Shown: one piece after another, positions 57,817 through 64,000 of the stretch
Numbering within the stretch: the first letter of the stretch is position 1
Layout: each line of letters begins with the position of its first letter
Assembly: GCA_037443945.1 (NCBI GenBank)
Contig: JBBINH010000011.1
Coordinates: 1 to 64,000, forward strand
Direction of reading: 5' to 3'
Length of the DNA: 64,000 nucleotides
Source of the DNA: SSF26 sp037443945
Lineage (GTDB): Bacteria > Chloroflexota > Anaerolineae > J102
Position numbers and translations under genes: made by a program
Notes under the pieces: model-generated
The model's database searches: none
The model's input: the letters and a program-made list of their open reading frames with translations, nothing else
What the model was told of the DNA's origin: nothing

Positions 57817-59600
57817 ACTTGCTCCGCGTTGGGGGTCGGCCGTGCCATGTCTTCCAGGTTAGGCCCGCGATAGACGATCCCGCGCAGAGGATCGAGGATG
57901 ACCAGCTCGCCTTCGGTCATGGCCTCGTAGGCGCCGGTAGCGCCGATCAACGCCGGCAGACGCAATTCCGTGGCCAGCCGCGCGGCGTAGGATTGCAGGC
58001 TGCCCTCTTCGACAACCAGCCCCCCTGCACCGATCAGCAGGTGCTGCCAACTGCTGTCAAGGGCATGGGCCACGACGATGTCTTTATCGTGCAGTTGTAG
58101 GTTCGCAGGCAGCGGCGGCGCCAGCTTGCGCACCCGACCGCGCACCTTGTGATCGCCCAGGCCCAGACCGCGCGCCACCACCTCTTCGATCAACTGCACC
58201 TTGATCAGATTGGTCGTGCCCGGCGTGCTGCCGGCCGTGCCGGCGGTGATGACCACCAGGTCGCCTTCTCGAACCAGGCCGTGTTGGAGCGCCGTTTGCA
58301 CGGCATCGGCCACCACCTCGTCGGTTGAATTGCGCCGGGGCGAAAACAGAGGAAATACCCCCCAATACAGATTGAGCTGACAGCGCACCAAGGGACTGGG
58401 GGTAATGGCAACGATCGGGAGACCGGGCCGCGCCCGCGAAAGCTGACGGGCGGTGTAGCCCGATGCCGTGGGCGCAATAATGGCCGCCGCATTCAGGTTG
58501 CGGGCGAGATCGCTGGCGGCTTGGGCAATGGCCTGGGCAGCGAAATGCGGCTCCGATCGCAGCCACGATCGGCGTCGCTCCTGCTTCACCAGCTCCGCTT
58601 CGGCCCGGGTGATGATGCGCACCATCGTCTGCACCGCCGCCACCGGATAACGTCCTGTGGCCGTCTCCCCCGAAAGCATGACGGCATCGGTCCCATCGAG
58701 AACGGCATTGGCGACATCGCTGGCTTCGGCGCGGGTTGGCCGCGGGTTCCGGATCATCGAGTCGAGCATCTGGGTGGCCGTGATCACGGGCTTGCCGGCT
58801 TCGTTACAGAGGGCGATGATCCGTTTCTGGATCATCGGCACCTCCTCGGCCGGCATCTCGATACCCAAATCCCCGCGGGCGACCATAATGCCATCGGCGG
58901 CCTGAATGATGGCCTCGATATTCGCTACGGCTTCGGGCTTCTCGATTTTGGCGATGACCTGCGTCCCCAGACCGGACCGAGACAGCCGGCGGATGAGCGC
59001 CTTCAGTTGCCACACCTCCTCGGCCGTACGCACAAAGGAAAGCGCCACCCACTCAAGCTGATGGGCCACGGCAAACTCCAGGTCTTGCCGGTCTTTCTCG
59101 GTCAGGGCAGGGATGTGGGTATCCGCCCGCGGCAGGTTCAGGCCTTTGTGCGAGAAAAGCGTTCCCCCCGTGACAACCCTGGCCCGGATATCGGTGGCCG
59201 TCGTGCCGACCACCTCCAACTCCAGGAGGCCATCGTCAAGGAGGATACGGTCACCGGGTGTGACCAGCAGGGGCAACTCAGGATACTGGCAGGGGATGGC
59301 ATCCGTCCGCTCCGGATCGACCGTCAGGACCACCTCCTCGCCAACGCGCAAAGCCACCCCCTCGGACGGCAAACGCCCCACCCGGAGCTTGGGGCCTTGC
59401 AGATCCCCCAGGATGGCCACGGGTCGATCGAGTTCGTCGGCGATGCGACGGATACGACGAACGGTTTCGGCGTAGGTGGCCTGATCGCCGTGGGAAAAAT
59501 TGAGACGGGCTACGTCCATACCGGCGCGGATGAGCTCGGTCAGAACGGCAGGATCATGGCTGGCCGGCCCGATGGTACAGACGATCTTGGTAAAACGCAT
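57813..59600 (-). CDS. pyk: Pyruvate kinase with C-terminal PEP-utilizer-like extension
   Basis: Final ATP-forming step of glycolysis. The core (1-475) shows IVCTIGPASHDP, RLNFSHGD, IAKIEKPEAVANI with catalytic Lys, GIMVARGDLGIEMP and the GETATGRYPVAAV region. An extra domain of about 110 residues follows (GRVRKLAPPLPANLQLHDKD to EEGSLQSYAARLATELRLPA), like the extra C-terminal domain of Bacillus-type enzymes. Where PEP-utilizer domains have the phospho-His motif (TSHAA), this one reads QSYAA, so phosphotransfer is unlikely. Start ATG 59600 (MRFTKIVCTIGP) rather than the TTG two codons earlier. Confidence 0.96.
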   Translation of the reverse strand: MRFTKIVCTIGPASHDPAVLTELIRAGMDVARLNFSHGDQATYAETVRRIRRIADELDRPVAILGDLQGPKLRVGRLPSEGVALRVGEEVVLTVDPERTDAIPCQYPELPLLVTPGDRILLDDGLLELEVVGTTATDIRARVVTGGTLFSHKGLNLPRADTHIPALTEKDRQDLEFAVAHQLEWVALSFVRTAEEVWQLKALIRRLSRSGLGTQVIAKIEKPEAVANIEAIIQAADGIMVARGDLGIEMPAEEVPMIQKRIIALCNEAGKPVITATQMLDSMIRNPRPTRAEASDVANAVLDGTDAVMLSGETATGRYPVAAVQTMVRIITRAEAELVKQERRRSWLRSEPHFAAQAIAQAASDLARNLNAAAIIAPTASGYTARQLSRARPGLPIVAITPSPLVRCQLNLYWGVFPLFSPRRNSTDEVVADAVQTALQHGLVREGDLVVITAGTAGSTPGTTNLIKVQLIEEVVARGLGLGDHKVRGRVRKLAPPLPANLQLHDKDIVVAHALDSSWQHLLIGAGGLVVEEGSLQSYAARLATELRLPALIGATGAYEAMTEGELVILDPLRGIVYRGPNLEDMARPTPNAEQV

Positions 59601-59646
59601 GGCCAAACCTCCGCAAACTCCGGCTCAGGTGACGGTTGCGCCGACT

Positions 59647-60657
59647 TCATCCCTCATCGCTCTCGCCGGACGTCTCGGCCGGGCCGGCTTCGGTAGTCGC
59701 TCTTTCCGGTAGGCCGACGAGGATCTCGTCCCCGGCGGCTATGCGGGCGACGGCCAGCCGCGCTTCTTTGAACACACGGTTCAAAGGTTTTTCACTGTGG
59801 GTGCTGGCAAACGTGGAAACAGCAGCTTTCTCGTCCAAGGACAGATTATAGCGTTCACGCAGTTCTTCACGATGTTGACAAATCCACAGATAAAGATCGG
59901 CTTCGGTGCGCTTAGGAAACTCCTTCATGATACCACTGGCGCGGATTTCGGTCGTCAGCGGCAGAAAGACGTTTTCGTACCAGCTACGCACGGCCTCTTC
60001 ATAGGAAACTTCGCGCTGCCGCTCCTGACCCAGGAAGTAACGGTGCACGGCGATCTGTTCGTCGAACAGGCGGTAGCGACCCGGCTCGGTCAGCCGCACA
60101 TCGGCATCGGGGAAGTAGTCCTTGAGGCGCGTGCGTTCGAGGAAGAGCCGATGGCCGGCTTCGGTCAACCAGACGCTCAGTTCCTCGGCGTTCTCGGCCT
60201 CGACGGGGAAAGGCACGTCCACCTTCGTCACATAGGCCTCGATGGTCTTGTCCCCGCGGGCACGGGCCACGGACACGCGATGATTTCCATCGCGCACGAA
60301 ATAGAGATCGCCTACCTGATACAACTCGACCGGAGGGACACCGGTGGAGCCATGCATGGCCGCATCCACGCGGCGCCAGCGCTCGAGCAGCGCCTCGTTG
60401 CGCGGGAGAAAGGCCTGGGTAAAATCACGATAGCGGCCAACGCTGCCGACGATTTTATCCAGAGGCACCTCCTGGGTGCCGGGCAGCGTCACACCCTCGC
60501 GGGCCTGGAGGACGGTGCGAACGTCTTCATAACTGAGCAGATCGGCGCTGCGGCCGCGCAAGCGCGCCCACCAGTCTTGGAGCAAGGCCTGGAGATGCGC
60601 CTTGCGAAAGCGCTCGGTGGATTGGCTCAGGGTAATGCTTGGCAATTCGTCGCTCAT
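59647..60657 (-). CDS. ParB/sulfiredoxin-fold-like nucleotide-binding protein, unknown role
   Basis: A 336-residue soluble protein. The segment VPLDKIVGSVGRYRDFTQAF, then VELYQVGDLYFVRDGNHRVS and VARARGDKTIEAYV, follows the ParB-N pattern (xDGNHRVxAxxxxG) that binds nucleotides in ParB, sulfiredoxin and related proteins. No helix-turn-helix or centromere-binding domain follows; instead there is a long helical region (about 180-310) and an acidic tail. Encoded 46 nt before pyk and probably cotranscribed. A DUF4032-like assignment is possible. Start ATG 60657. Confidence 0.65.
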   Translation of the reverse strand: MSDELPSITLSQSTERFRKAHLQALLQDWWARLRGRSADLLSYEDVRTVLQAREGVTLPGTQEVPLDKIVGSVGRYRDFTQAFLPRNEALLERWRRVDAAMHGSTGVPPVELYQVGDLYFVRDGNHRVSVARARGDKTIEAYVTKVDVPFPVEAENAEELSVWLTEAGHRLFLERTRLKDYFPDADVRLTEPGRYRLFDEQIAVHRYFLGQERQREVSYEEAVRSWYENVFLPLTTEIRASGIMKEFPKRTEADLYLWICQHREELRERYNLSLDEKAAVSTFASTHSEKPLNRVFKEARLAVARIAAGDEILVGLPERATTEAGPAETSGESDEG

Positions 60658-60682
60658 AGTGCCATCCTGAATCAAGGCATGG

Positions 60683-60723
60683 AAAAAGGCGCCACCTCAG
60701 ACTGGGAGGCCTGATATGGCGCC
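60683..60723 (-). terminator. Intrinsic terminator after the glycoside-hydrolase-like gene
   Basis: Arms TGGCGCC/GGCGCCA (60717-60723, 60688-60694) followed on the minus strand by TTTTT (60683-60687). An inner CCTC/GAGG can extend the stem. Confidence 0.75.
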
Positions 60724-60899
60724 CTCGCCGGGATAGAACCGATTTGGGAAACGACTCCACCTTACGGCGAAAGCGAAGGCCATACGGTAAGATGGATACC
60801 CATTCTCGGCACATCGTGTCATTTTTACAATAACCGCAATGACGGATAGGCCTGGCCACCTGTCGGTCTCCTGCGCGCAGAGCCTGCGCGGCGAGGCCA
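60724..60899 (-). other. Structured 3' region, no gene seen
   Basis: On the minus strand CCATCTTAC pairs with GTAAGGTGG (60787-60795, 60757-60765) through one G-U wobble, and CGCGCAG/CTGCGCG forms a further hairpin nearer the stop codon. A long 3' untranslated region with structure is the simplest reading. No convincing ORF or promoter was found. Confidence 0.4.
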
Positions 60900-62066
60900 T
60901 CACGACAGCCGGCGTTGATACTCGGTCCACAGGCGGTTGAACCGGTCGGCCGGATCGCGGCGATAGGCCTCGCCGTCCACTTCCAGGATGGGAAAAGCGA
61001 CTGCAACGGACATCGACAAGGCCTCGACCAGCTTTTTCTCCCGCCAGGTGTTCTGCTGCCAGCGCAAGAGCCCGGTATGGCGGCGCCAATGCGCCTGGTC
61101 GTAAGGCGGTTGTTCCCACAACGCCGGCGGAATATCGGCCCAACGCCACAGCCACAGCTCCGGACAGCGGCGCTGACGGGCCAGGGCCAGGACCTCGGCC
61201 AGGTGGACGGCCGCTTCTTCCTCGGCGGCATAGTACACACCCTCGCTGGCCATACCGGCGCCACCGGTTGGATCGGTCGGCAGACCGGCCAGATGCAGAG
61301 CCACGGGCCGACCGGCCAGGGTCACGGTCAGATCGAGCAGAAAGGCAATCCAGCCGGTGTGCAAGGGCAGGCGACGGCGATCGCTGGCGAAGGTGGCGAC
61401 GCTGAGAGCGGGCTGAGCACCGGCTGCCAGCACCTCGTCAGGCCAGAGGGTCGGCCGTCCCTCCAGCGCATCGGCCGCCAGCAACACGCTCGCATCCAGA
61501 CCCGGCGCCGCTTCGTGCAGGGCCGCCACCGTGCTCTGCAACCAGGTCATCGCCGTCTCGGTAGGAAGGGCTGCGGTCAGGCGTCCAAAACCGGGTAAGG
61601 GTTCCCAGCCCAGAAGGGCCGGATGGTCGCGATACCAAGTCACCAACTCGCGCACCAGGACCAGGCGGGCCTGGAGCATCCGTTCATCGGTGCAGGGATG
61701 CCGGACCCGTCCCCAGCGCACCCACTTGCCGTCCACGATTAGGGGCCAACTCGGCGGCAACGGCGCCGGGAAGACGCCCCAGGCAGGCCACCAGAGGGCG
61801 CCATCCCACATGCCGGTCCACAGGCCGGCGCGTACGCGCAAGCCGTGCTGATGGGCCAGGTCGAGAAACCGGCCGAAAGCATCCAGGGTGGCCGGGCGGA
61901 TGCGTTCGGGTTGGGGTTGAAAATCGGCCCAAAACAGGGGAACCCGCACCGCTTGGAAGCCAAGCGCGGCGATGTGGGCCAGGTCGTCGCCGATGGCGGC
62001 GGCATCAAAGGCCTGCCAGAAAGCCGGGCCCCGATGCGAAGGGAGATAACCGATACCGAGAAGCAT
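60900..62066 (-). CDS. Glycoside-hydrolase-like TIM-barrel protein
   Basis: A 388-residue protein with a cellulase/GH5- or GH42-like barrel. LGFQAVRVPLFWADFQPQPE is followed by FLDLAHQHGLRVRAGLWTGM, a WYRDHPALLGWEPLPGFGRL segment where the acid/base NEP motif would lie, and late PELWLWRWADIPPALWEQPP. The expected Asn-Glu-Pro is replaced by WEPLPG, so canonical retaining catalysis is uncertain. No signal peptide. ATG 62066 (MLLGIGYLPSHRGP) is preferred; the longer frame overlaps the ligase gene. Probably cotranscribed with the upstream ligase gene, 32 nt away. Confidence 0.65.
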   Translation of the reverse strand: MLLGIGYLPSHRGPAFWQAFDAAAIGDDLAHIAALGFQAVRVPLFWADFQPQPERIRPATLDAFGRFLDLAHQHGLRVRAGLWTGMWDGALWWPAWGVFPAPLPPSWPLIVDGKWVRWGRVRHPCTDERMLQARLVLVRELVTWYRDHPALLGWEPLPGFGRLTAALPTETAMTWLQSTVAALHEAAPGLDASVLLAADALEGRPTLWPDEVLAAGAQPALSVATFASDRRRLPLHTGWIAFLLDLTVTLAGRPVALHLAGLPTDPTGGAGMASEGVYYAAEEEAAVHLAEVLALARQRRCPELWLWRWADIPPALWEQPPYDQAHWRRHTGLLRWQQNTWREKKLVEALSMSVAVAFPILEVDGEAYRRDPADRFNRLWTEYQRRLS

Positions 62067-62098
62067 GGCGCAGCGAATGCCGGAACGCGCAACCGGGA

Positions 62099-63364
62099 TC
62101 ACAAAAACCGTTGGCGATGGATTTCCCAACCACGGCGGACCCGCGCTTCGGGTTCGTCGGCGTCCAGACGCAGGCCGAAGATGCGACCCCGCCGTCGCAA
62201 CTCCTGCCGGACGGCGGATACATCCACCCCCTGACCGGCGGCCTGCAGCACGGCAACGGCCAACTCGTCCAACGCGGCCAGCGCCTGGGGGGTGTCCAGG
62301 TCGTTGGCCATGGCCTCATCAAAACGTCGGATGGCCTCCTGCCAGCGTTGGCGCAGCGCGGATGTCGGCTCTGCCGTCCCTCCGGTGGCGGTCACGGCGG
62401 CCTTGAGGCGATGGGCCGCCATCTGCGCCAGGGCCAGCTCGCCCTCGTCGTGGGTCCAGGAGCGCCGATAGTGATGCCCGGCCAGATAAAGACGAACGGC
62501 GTCGGCCGACCAGGTCTGCAACAAGTCGCGTACCATAATCAGGTTGCCCAGCGACTTGCTCATCTTGGCCCCGGCATGATAGACCATGGCCACGTGCAGC
62601 CAAAAGCGTACAAAAGACCGCCCCGTGAGCGGTTCGATCTGGGCGATTTCGCAGGCATGATGGGGGAACAGCAGATCGCCACCGCCACCGTGGATGTCGA
62701 TGGTCTCGCCCAGGAAGCGCCGGGCCATCGTCGAGCATTCGATATGCCAGCCCGGCCGCCCCGGCCCCCACGGCGATGGCCAGGAGGGTTCGCCGGGCTT
62801 ATGCGCCTGCCAGAGGACGAAATCGAGAGGATCCTCCTTGTGGGGATCATCGGGGATGTTGCCGCGCTCGTTGGCCACGGCCAACATCTCGGCGGGAGAG
62901 AGACGACTGATGCGCCCGAAGTCGGGATTCGCAGCCACGCGATAATAGACACTACCGCCGGACGCATAGGCCACACCGGCGTCTAACAGGCGCTGCACGA
63001 AGGCAATGATGTCGGGGATAACATCGGTAGCGCGCGGATAATGGTCGGGGGGTCGCACATTGAGGGCGATCATGTCGTCGATAAAATGCCGTGTCCACCG
63101 ATTCCCCAGACTCCACCAATCCTCGTCCACCTCGCGGCTTTTGCGCAGGATATCATCATCGATGTCGGTGACGTTTTGCACATACCGCACCGCCTGACCC
63201 TGGGCCTCCAGATAGCGGATGAGGACATCGAACACCGTGTAGGTAAAGGCATGGCCCAAGTGGGTGGTGTCGTAAGGGGTGATCCCGCACACGTAGACGG
63301 TGACGGCCGGCCCGATGGGATGAAAGGCTTCGAGGCTGTCGGTCAGGCTATTGTAGAGTCGCAT
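62099..63364 (-). CDS. cysS: Cysteine--tRNA ligase family protein with MshC-like signatures
   Basis: A 421-residue class I ligase activating cysteine. Zinc/cysteine-site residues are visible: VYVCGITPYDTTHLGHAFTY, RPGWHIECSTMA, LLFPHHACEIAQIE; the KMSKS loop is GAKMSKSLGN. CysRS proteins normally read CGPTVYD-HIGNAR and run to about 460 residues. The GITPYD-THLGHA text, the PGEPSWPSPWGPGRPGWHIE stretch and the shorter C-terminus instead resemble MshC, the mycothiol-synthesis cysteine ligase. Which reaction it performs cannot be settled here. ATG 63364 lies about 24 nt after the predicted transcription start. Confidence 0.82.
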   Translation of the reverse strand: MRLYNSLTDSLEAFHPIGPAVTVYVCGITPYDTTHLGHAFTYTVFDVLIRYLEAQGQAVRYVQNVTDIDDDILRKSREVDEDWWSLGNRWTRHFIDDMIALNVRPPDHYPRATDVIPDIIAFVQRLLDAGVAYASGGSVYYRVAANPDFGRISRLSPAEMLAVANERGNIPDDPHKEDPLDFVLWQAHKPGEPSWPSPWGPGRPGWHIECSTMARRFLGETIDIHGGGGDLLFPHHACEIAQIEPLTGRSFVRFWLHVAMVYHAGAKMSKSLGNLIMVRDLLQTWSADAVRLYLAGHHYRRSWTHDEGELALAQMAAHRLKAAVTATGGTAEPTSALRQRWQEAIRRFDEAMANDLDTPQALAALDELAVAVLQAAGQGVDVSAVRQELRRRGRIFGLRLDADEPEARVRRGWEIHRQRFL

Positions 63365-63365
63365 A

Positions 63366-63394
63366 GGGGTTAACCAGACACAGAGGATAACCCC
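63366..63394 (-). promoter_or_regulatory. Inverted repeat over the cysS start site
   Basis: GGGGTTA/TAACCCC arms (63366-63372, 63388-63394) separated by 15 nt lie between the -10 and the ATG. Because the transcript would begin near 63388, the repeat is more likely a DNA operator than an RNA hairpin. Confidence 0.4.
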
Positions 63395-63424
63395 ATGATA
63401 CTCCTGTCATCGGGCTATCGGCAA
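63395..63424 (-). promoter_or_regulatory. Promoter of the cysS-GH-like pair
   Basis: TTGCCG (63419-63424), 18 nt, TATCAT (63395-63400) on the complement. Confidence 0.55.
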
Positions 63425-63613
63425 GGCCCCGTCCGGGCGTGCGAGGGTTCCGGCCCGGAGCCTGCGCCGCGGCCGATGAGGATGGTGAACAAGTCCACGC
63501 CAGGGCGCGCAAGGACCTTCGAGGCATCTCACCACCGGTCAACGCCGTGCGCGGTGCGACCTGTGCGGGCATCCGACGCCGGTACCGACCGGGAGCGCCA
63601 TGGTTTGCTTCCC
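63425..63613. other. Non-coding gap, nothing recognised
   Basis: GC-rich DNA between the ligase promoter and the phasin-like terminator. Small frames on both strands lack family features. It was checked for T-box motifs because it precedes a cysteine ligase; none was convincing. Confidence 0.4.
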
Positions 63614-63642
63614 AAAAAGAACGCCCCGGGATCAACCGGGGC
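63614..63642 (-). terminator. Intrinsic terminator of the phasin-like gene
   Basis: GCCCCGG/CCGGGGC (63623-63629, 63636-63642) followed on the minus strand by GTTCTTTTTGG. Lies 27 nt beyond the stop at 63669. Confidence 0.85.
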
Positions 63643-63668
63643 ATTCTCGCGCATGGGAAGGGGGAGCA

Positions 63669-63971
63669 TCAGGCAACGCTCTTGGGCTCGGCACCGAGCT
63701 TCTTGTCCAATTCCGAGACCTTGCGCGAAAGCGCGGCGATCTTCTTGCCCAGCTCCTCGATATCGCTCTTGCTGGGGATATTCATCATCGCCAGGACGGC
63801 TTCGATGCGCTGATCGAGCATCTTCTCGAACCGCTCTTCATACTCGGTGACCGGTTTGCGACCGCGGCGAAGCCATTCCTGCAGCAGCTTGCGGCCATCC
63901 TGCTCGGCCACTTCGCCTTTCTCCTGCAGCCGCTTGATCATGGCTTCAATTTCCTCACGACCCAGCGCCAT
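63669..63971 (-). CDS. Phasin-like coiled-coil protein
   Basis: A 100-residue, highly charged helical protein. REEIEAMIKRLQEKGEVAEQ, then KLLQEWLRRGRK, and a C-terminal heptad region IEELGKKIAALSRKVSELDK match small phasin/PhaF-like or polyhydroxyalkanoate granule-associated proteins, which share the linear helix plus Ala/Lys C-terminal zipper layout. A general coiled-coil scaffold is an alternative. It ends in a strong terminator; its promoter lies beyond the window edge or in the last 29 nt. Confidence 0.7.
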   Translation of the reverse strand: MALGREEIEAMIKRLQEKGEVAEQDGRKLLQEWLRRGRKPVTEYEERFEKMLDQRIEAVLAMMNIPSKSDIEELGKKIAALSRKVSELDKKLGAEPKSVA

Positions 63972-64000
63972 AGCGCCGAGACCAAGGCGCAGACCCGTAT

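Noticed and set aside
63425..63613. T-box riboswitch upstream of the cysteine ligase
   Set aside because: A GGTCGGTACCGGC stretch superficially resembles the T-box bulge, but the GGTGG-ACCGCG core and a specifier loop are missing and the promoter lies downstream of it.
1..64000. tRNA genes, CRISPR arrays, insertion sequences, prophage or attachment sites
   Set aside because: Intergenic gaps were read for T-arm/anticodon patterns, regularly spaced repeats, transposase genes and flanking repeats; none was found.

Overview
The window is GC-rich, densely coded DNA from what looks like a free-living aerobic bacterium, most probably a member of the Chloroflexota (Anaerolineae, Caldilineae or Ardenticatenia-like). 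This placement is inference. It rests on the gene families present (a caa3-type oxidase with CtaG, polytopic glycosyltransferase-like proteins, FHA operons, a remnant of the DUF3782-type family, ArsA with a C-terminal beta domain, a fused EcfA) and on promoter style. No rRNA, tRNA, CRISPR array, insertion sequence or phage gene was recognised. Most of the window is chromosomal housekeeping and metabolism.

Layout. 1-7.6 kb: a truncated methyltransferase, then phosphoglucomutase, methionyl-tRNA synthetase, a cation/proton antiporter with RCK domain, and a thiolase. 7.6-10.6 kb: a CHAT-domain protease-like gene divergent from an unknown membrane protein, followed by a string of strong hairpins ending in an intrinsic terminator (candidate structured ncRNA). 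10.6-19.7 kb (minus strand): two DinB-fold proteins, a FabL-type enoyl reductase/SDR, a truncated DUF3782-like remnant, proline dehydrogenase, a GT2 glycosyltransferase, an M20 peptidase, a polyprenyl glycosylphosphotransferase and a GT4 glycosyltransferase. 19.8-22.6 kb: the classical rpmH-rnpA-yidD-yidC-jag cluster behind one strong promoter. 22.6-34.7 kb: a 12 kb myo-inositol uptake and catabolism operon (lacI-type regulator, two permeases, a substrate-binding protein with an internal tandem duplication, one ATPase, iolC, iolD, iolG, iolE, iolG). Its promoter has a TTGACA-17-TATAAG core and a perfect 25-bp palindrome over the expected start site. 34.7-40.5 kb: terminal oxidase genes ctaC-D-F-E, then ctaG and a FixH/CopC-like protein. 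40.6-42.7 kb: zinc-ribbon protein, methionine aminopeptidase and peptide deformylase. 42.7-46.4 kb: an ECF vitamin transporter (fused EcfA, S component, EcfT). 46.4-48.6 kb: three FHA proteins in one operon. 48.8-54.9 kb: three large membrane proteins plus a zinc-ribbon/TM/LysM protein, translationally coupled. 54.9-64 kb: MtaB, an ArsA-like ATPase, pyruvate kinase with a small Cys-rich partner, a ParB-like protein, a glycoside-hydrolase-like protein, a CysRS/MshC-family ligase and a phasin-like coiled-coil protein.

Regulatory reading. Recognisable sigma70-type promoters are frequent. At several genes the -10 hexamer lies 6-8 nt before the start codon with no Shine-Dalgarno, so leaderless transcripts are predicted (9434, 15513, 19676, 40657, 48581, 48786). 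Inside operons, genes are coupled by ATGA/GTGA/TGATG overlaps. Strong hairpins without T-tracts lie next to the binding-protein gene and between the ECF S and T genes, where they could set relative expression.

The most unusual items are the structured intergenic RNA candidate (about 10341-10577), the duplicated inositol-binding protein, the repeated leaderless promoter layout, and the MshC-like signature of the cysteine ligase. No complete undescribed system can be proved from sequence alone.
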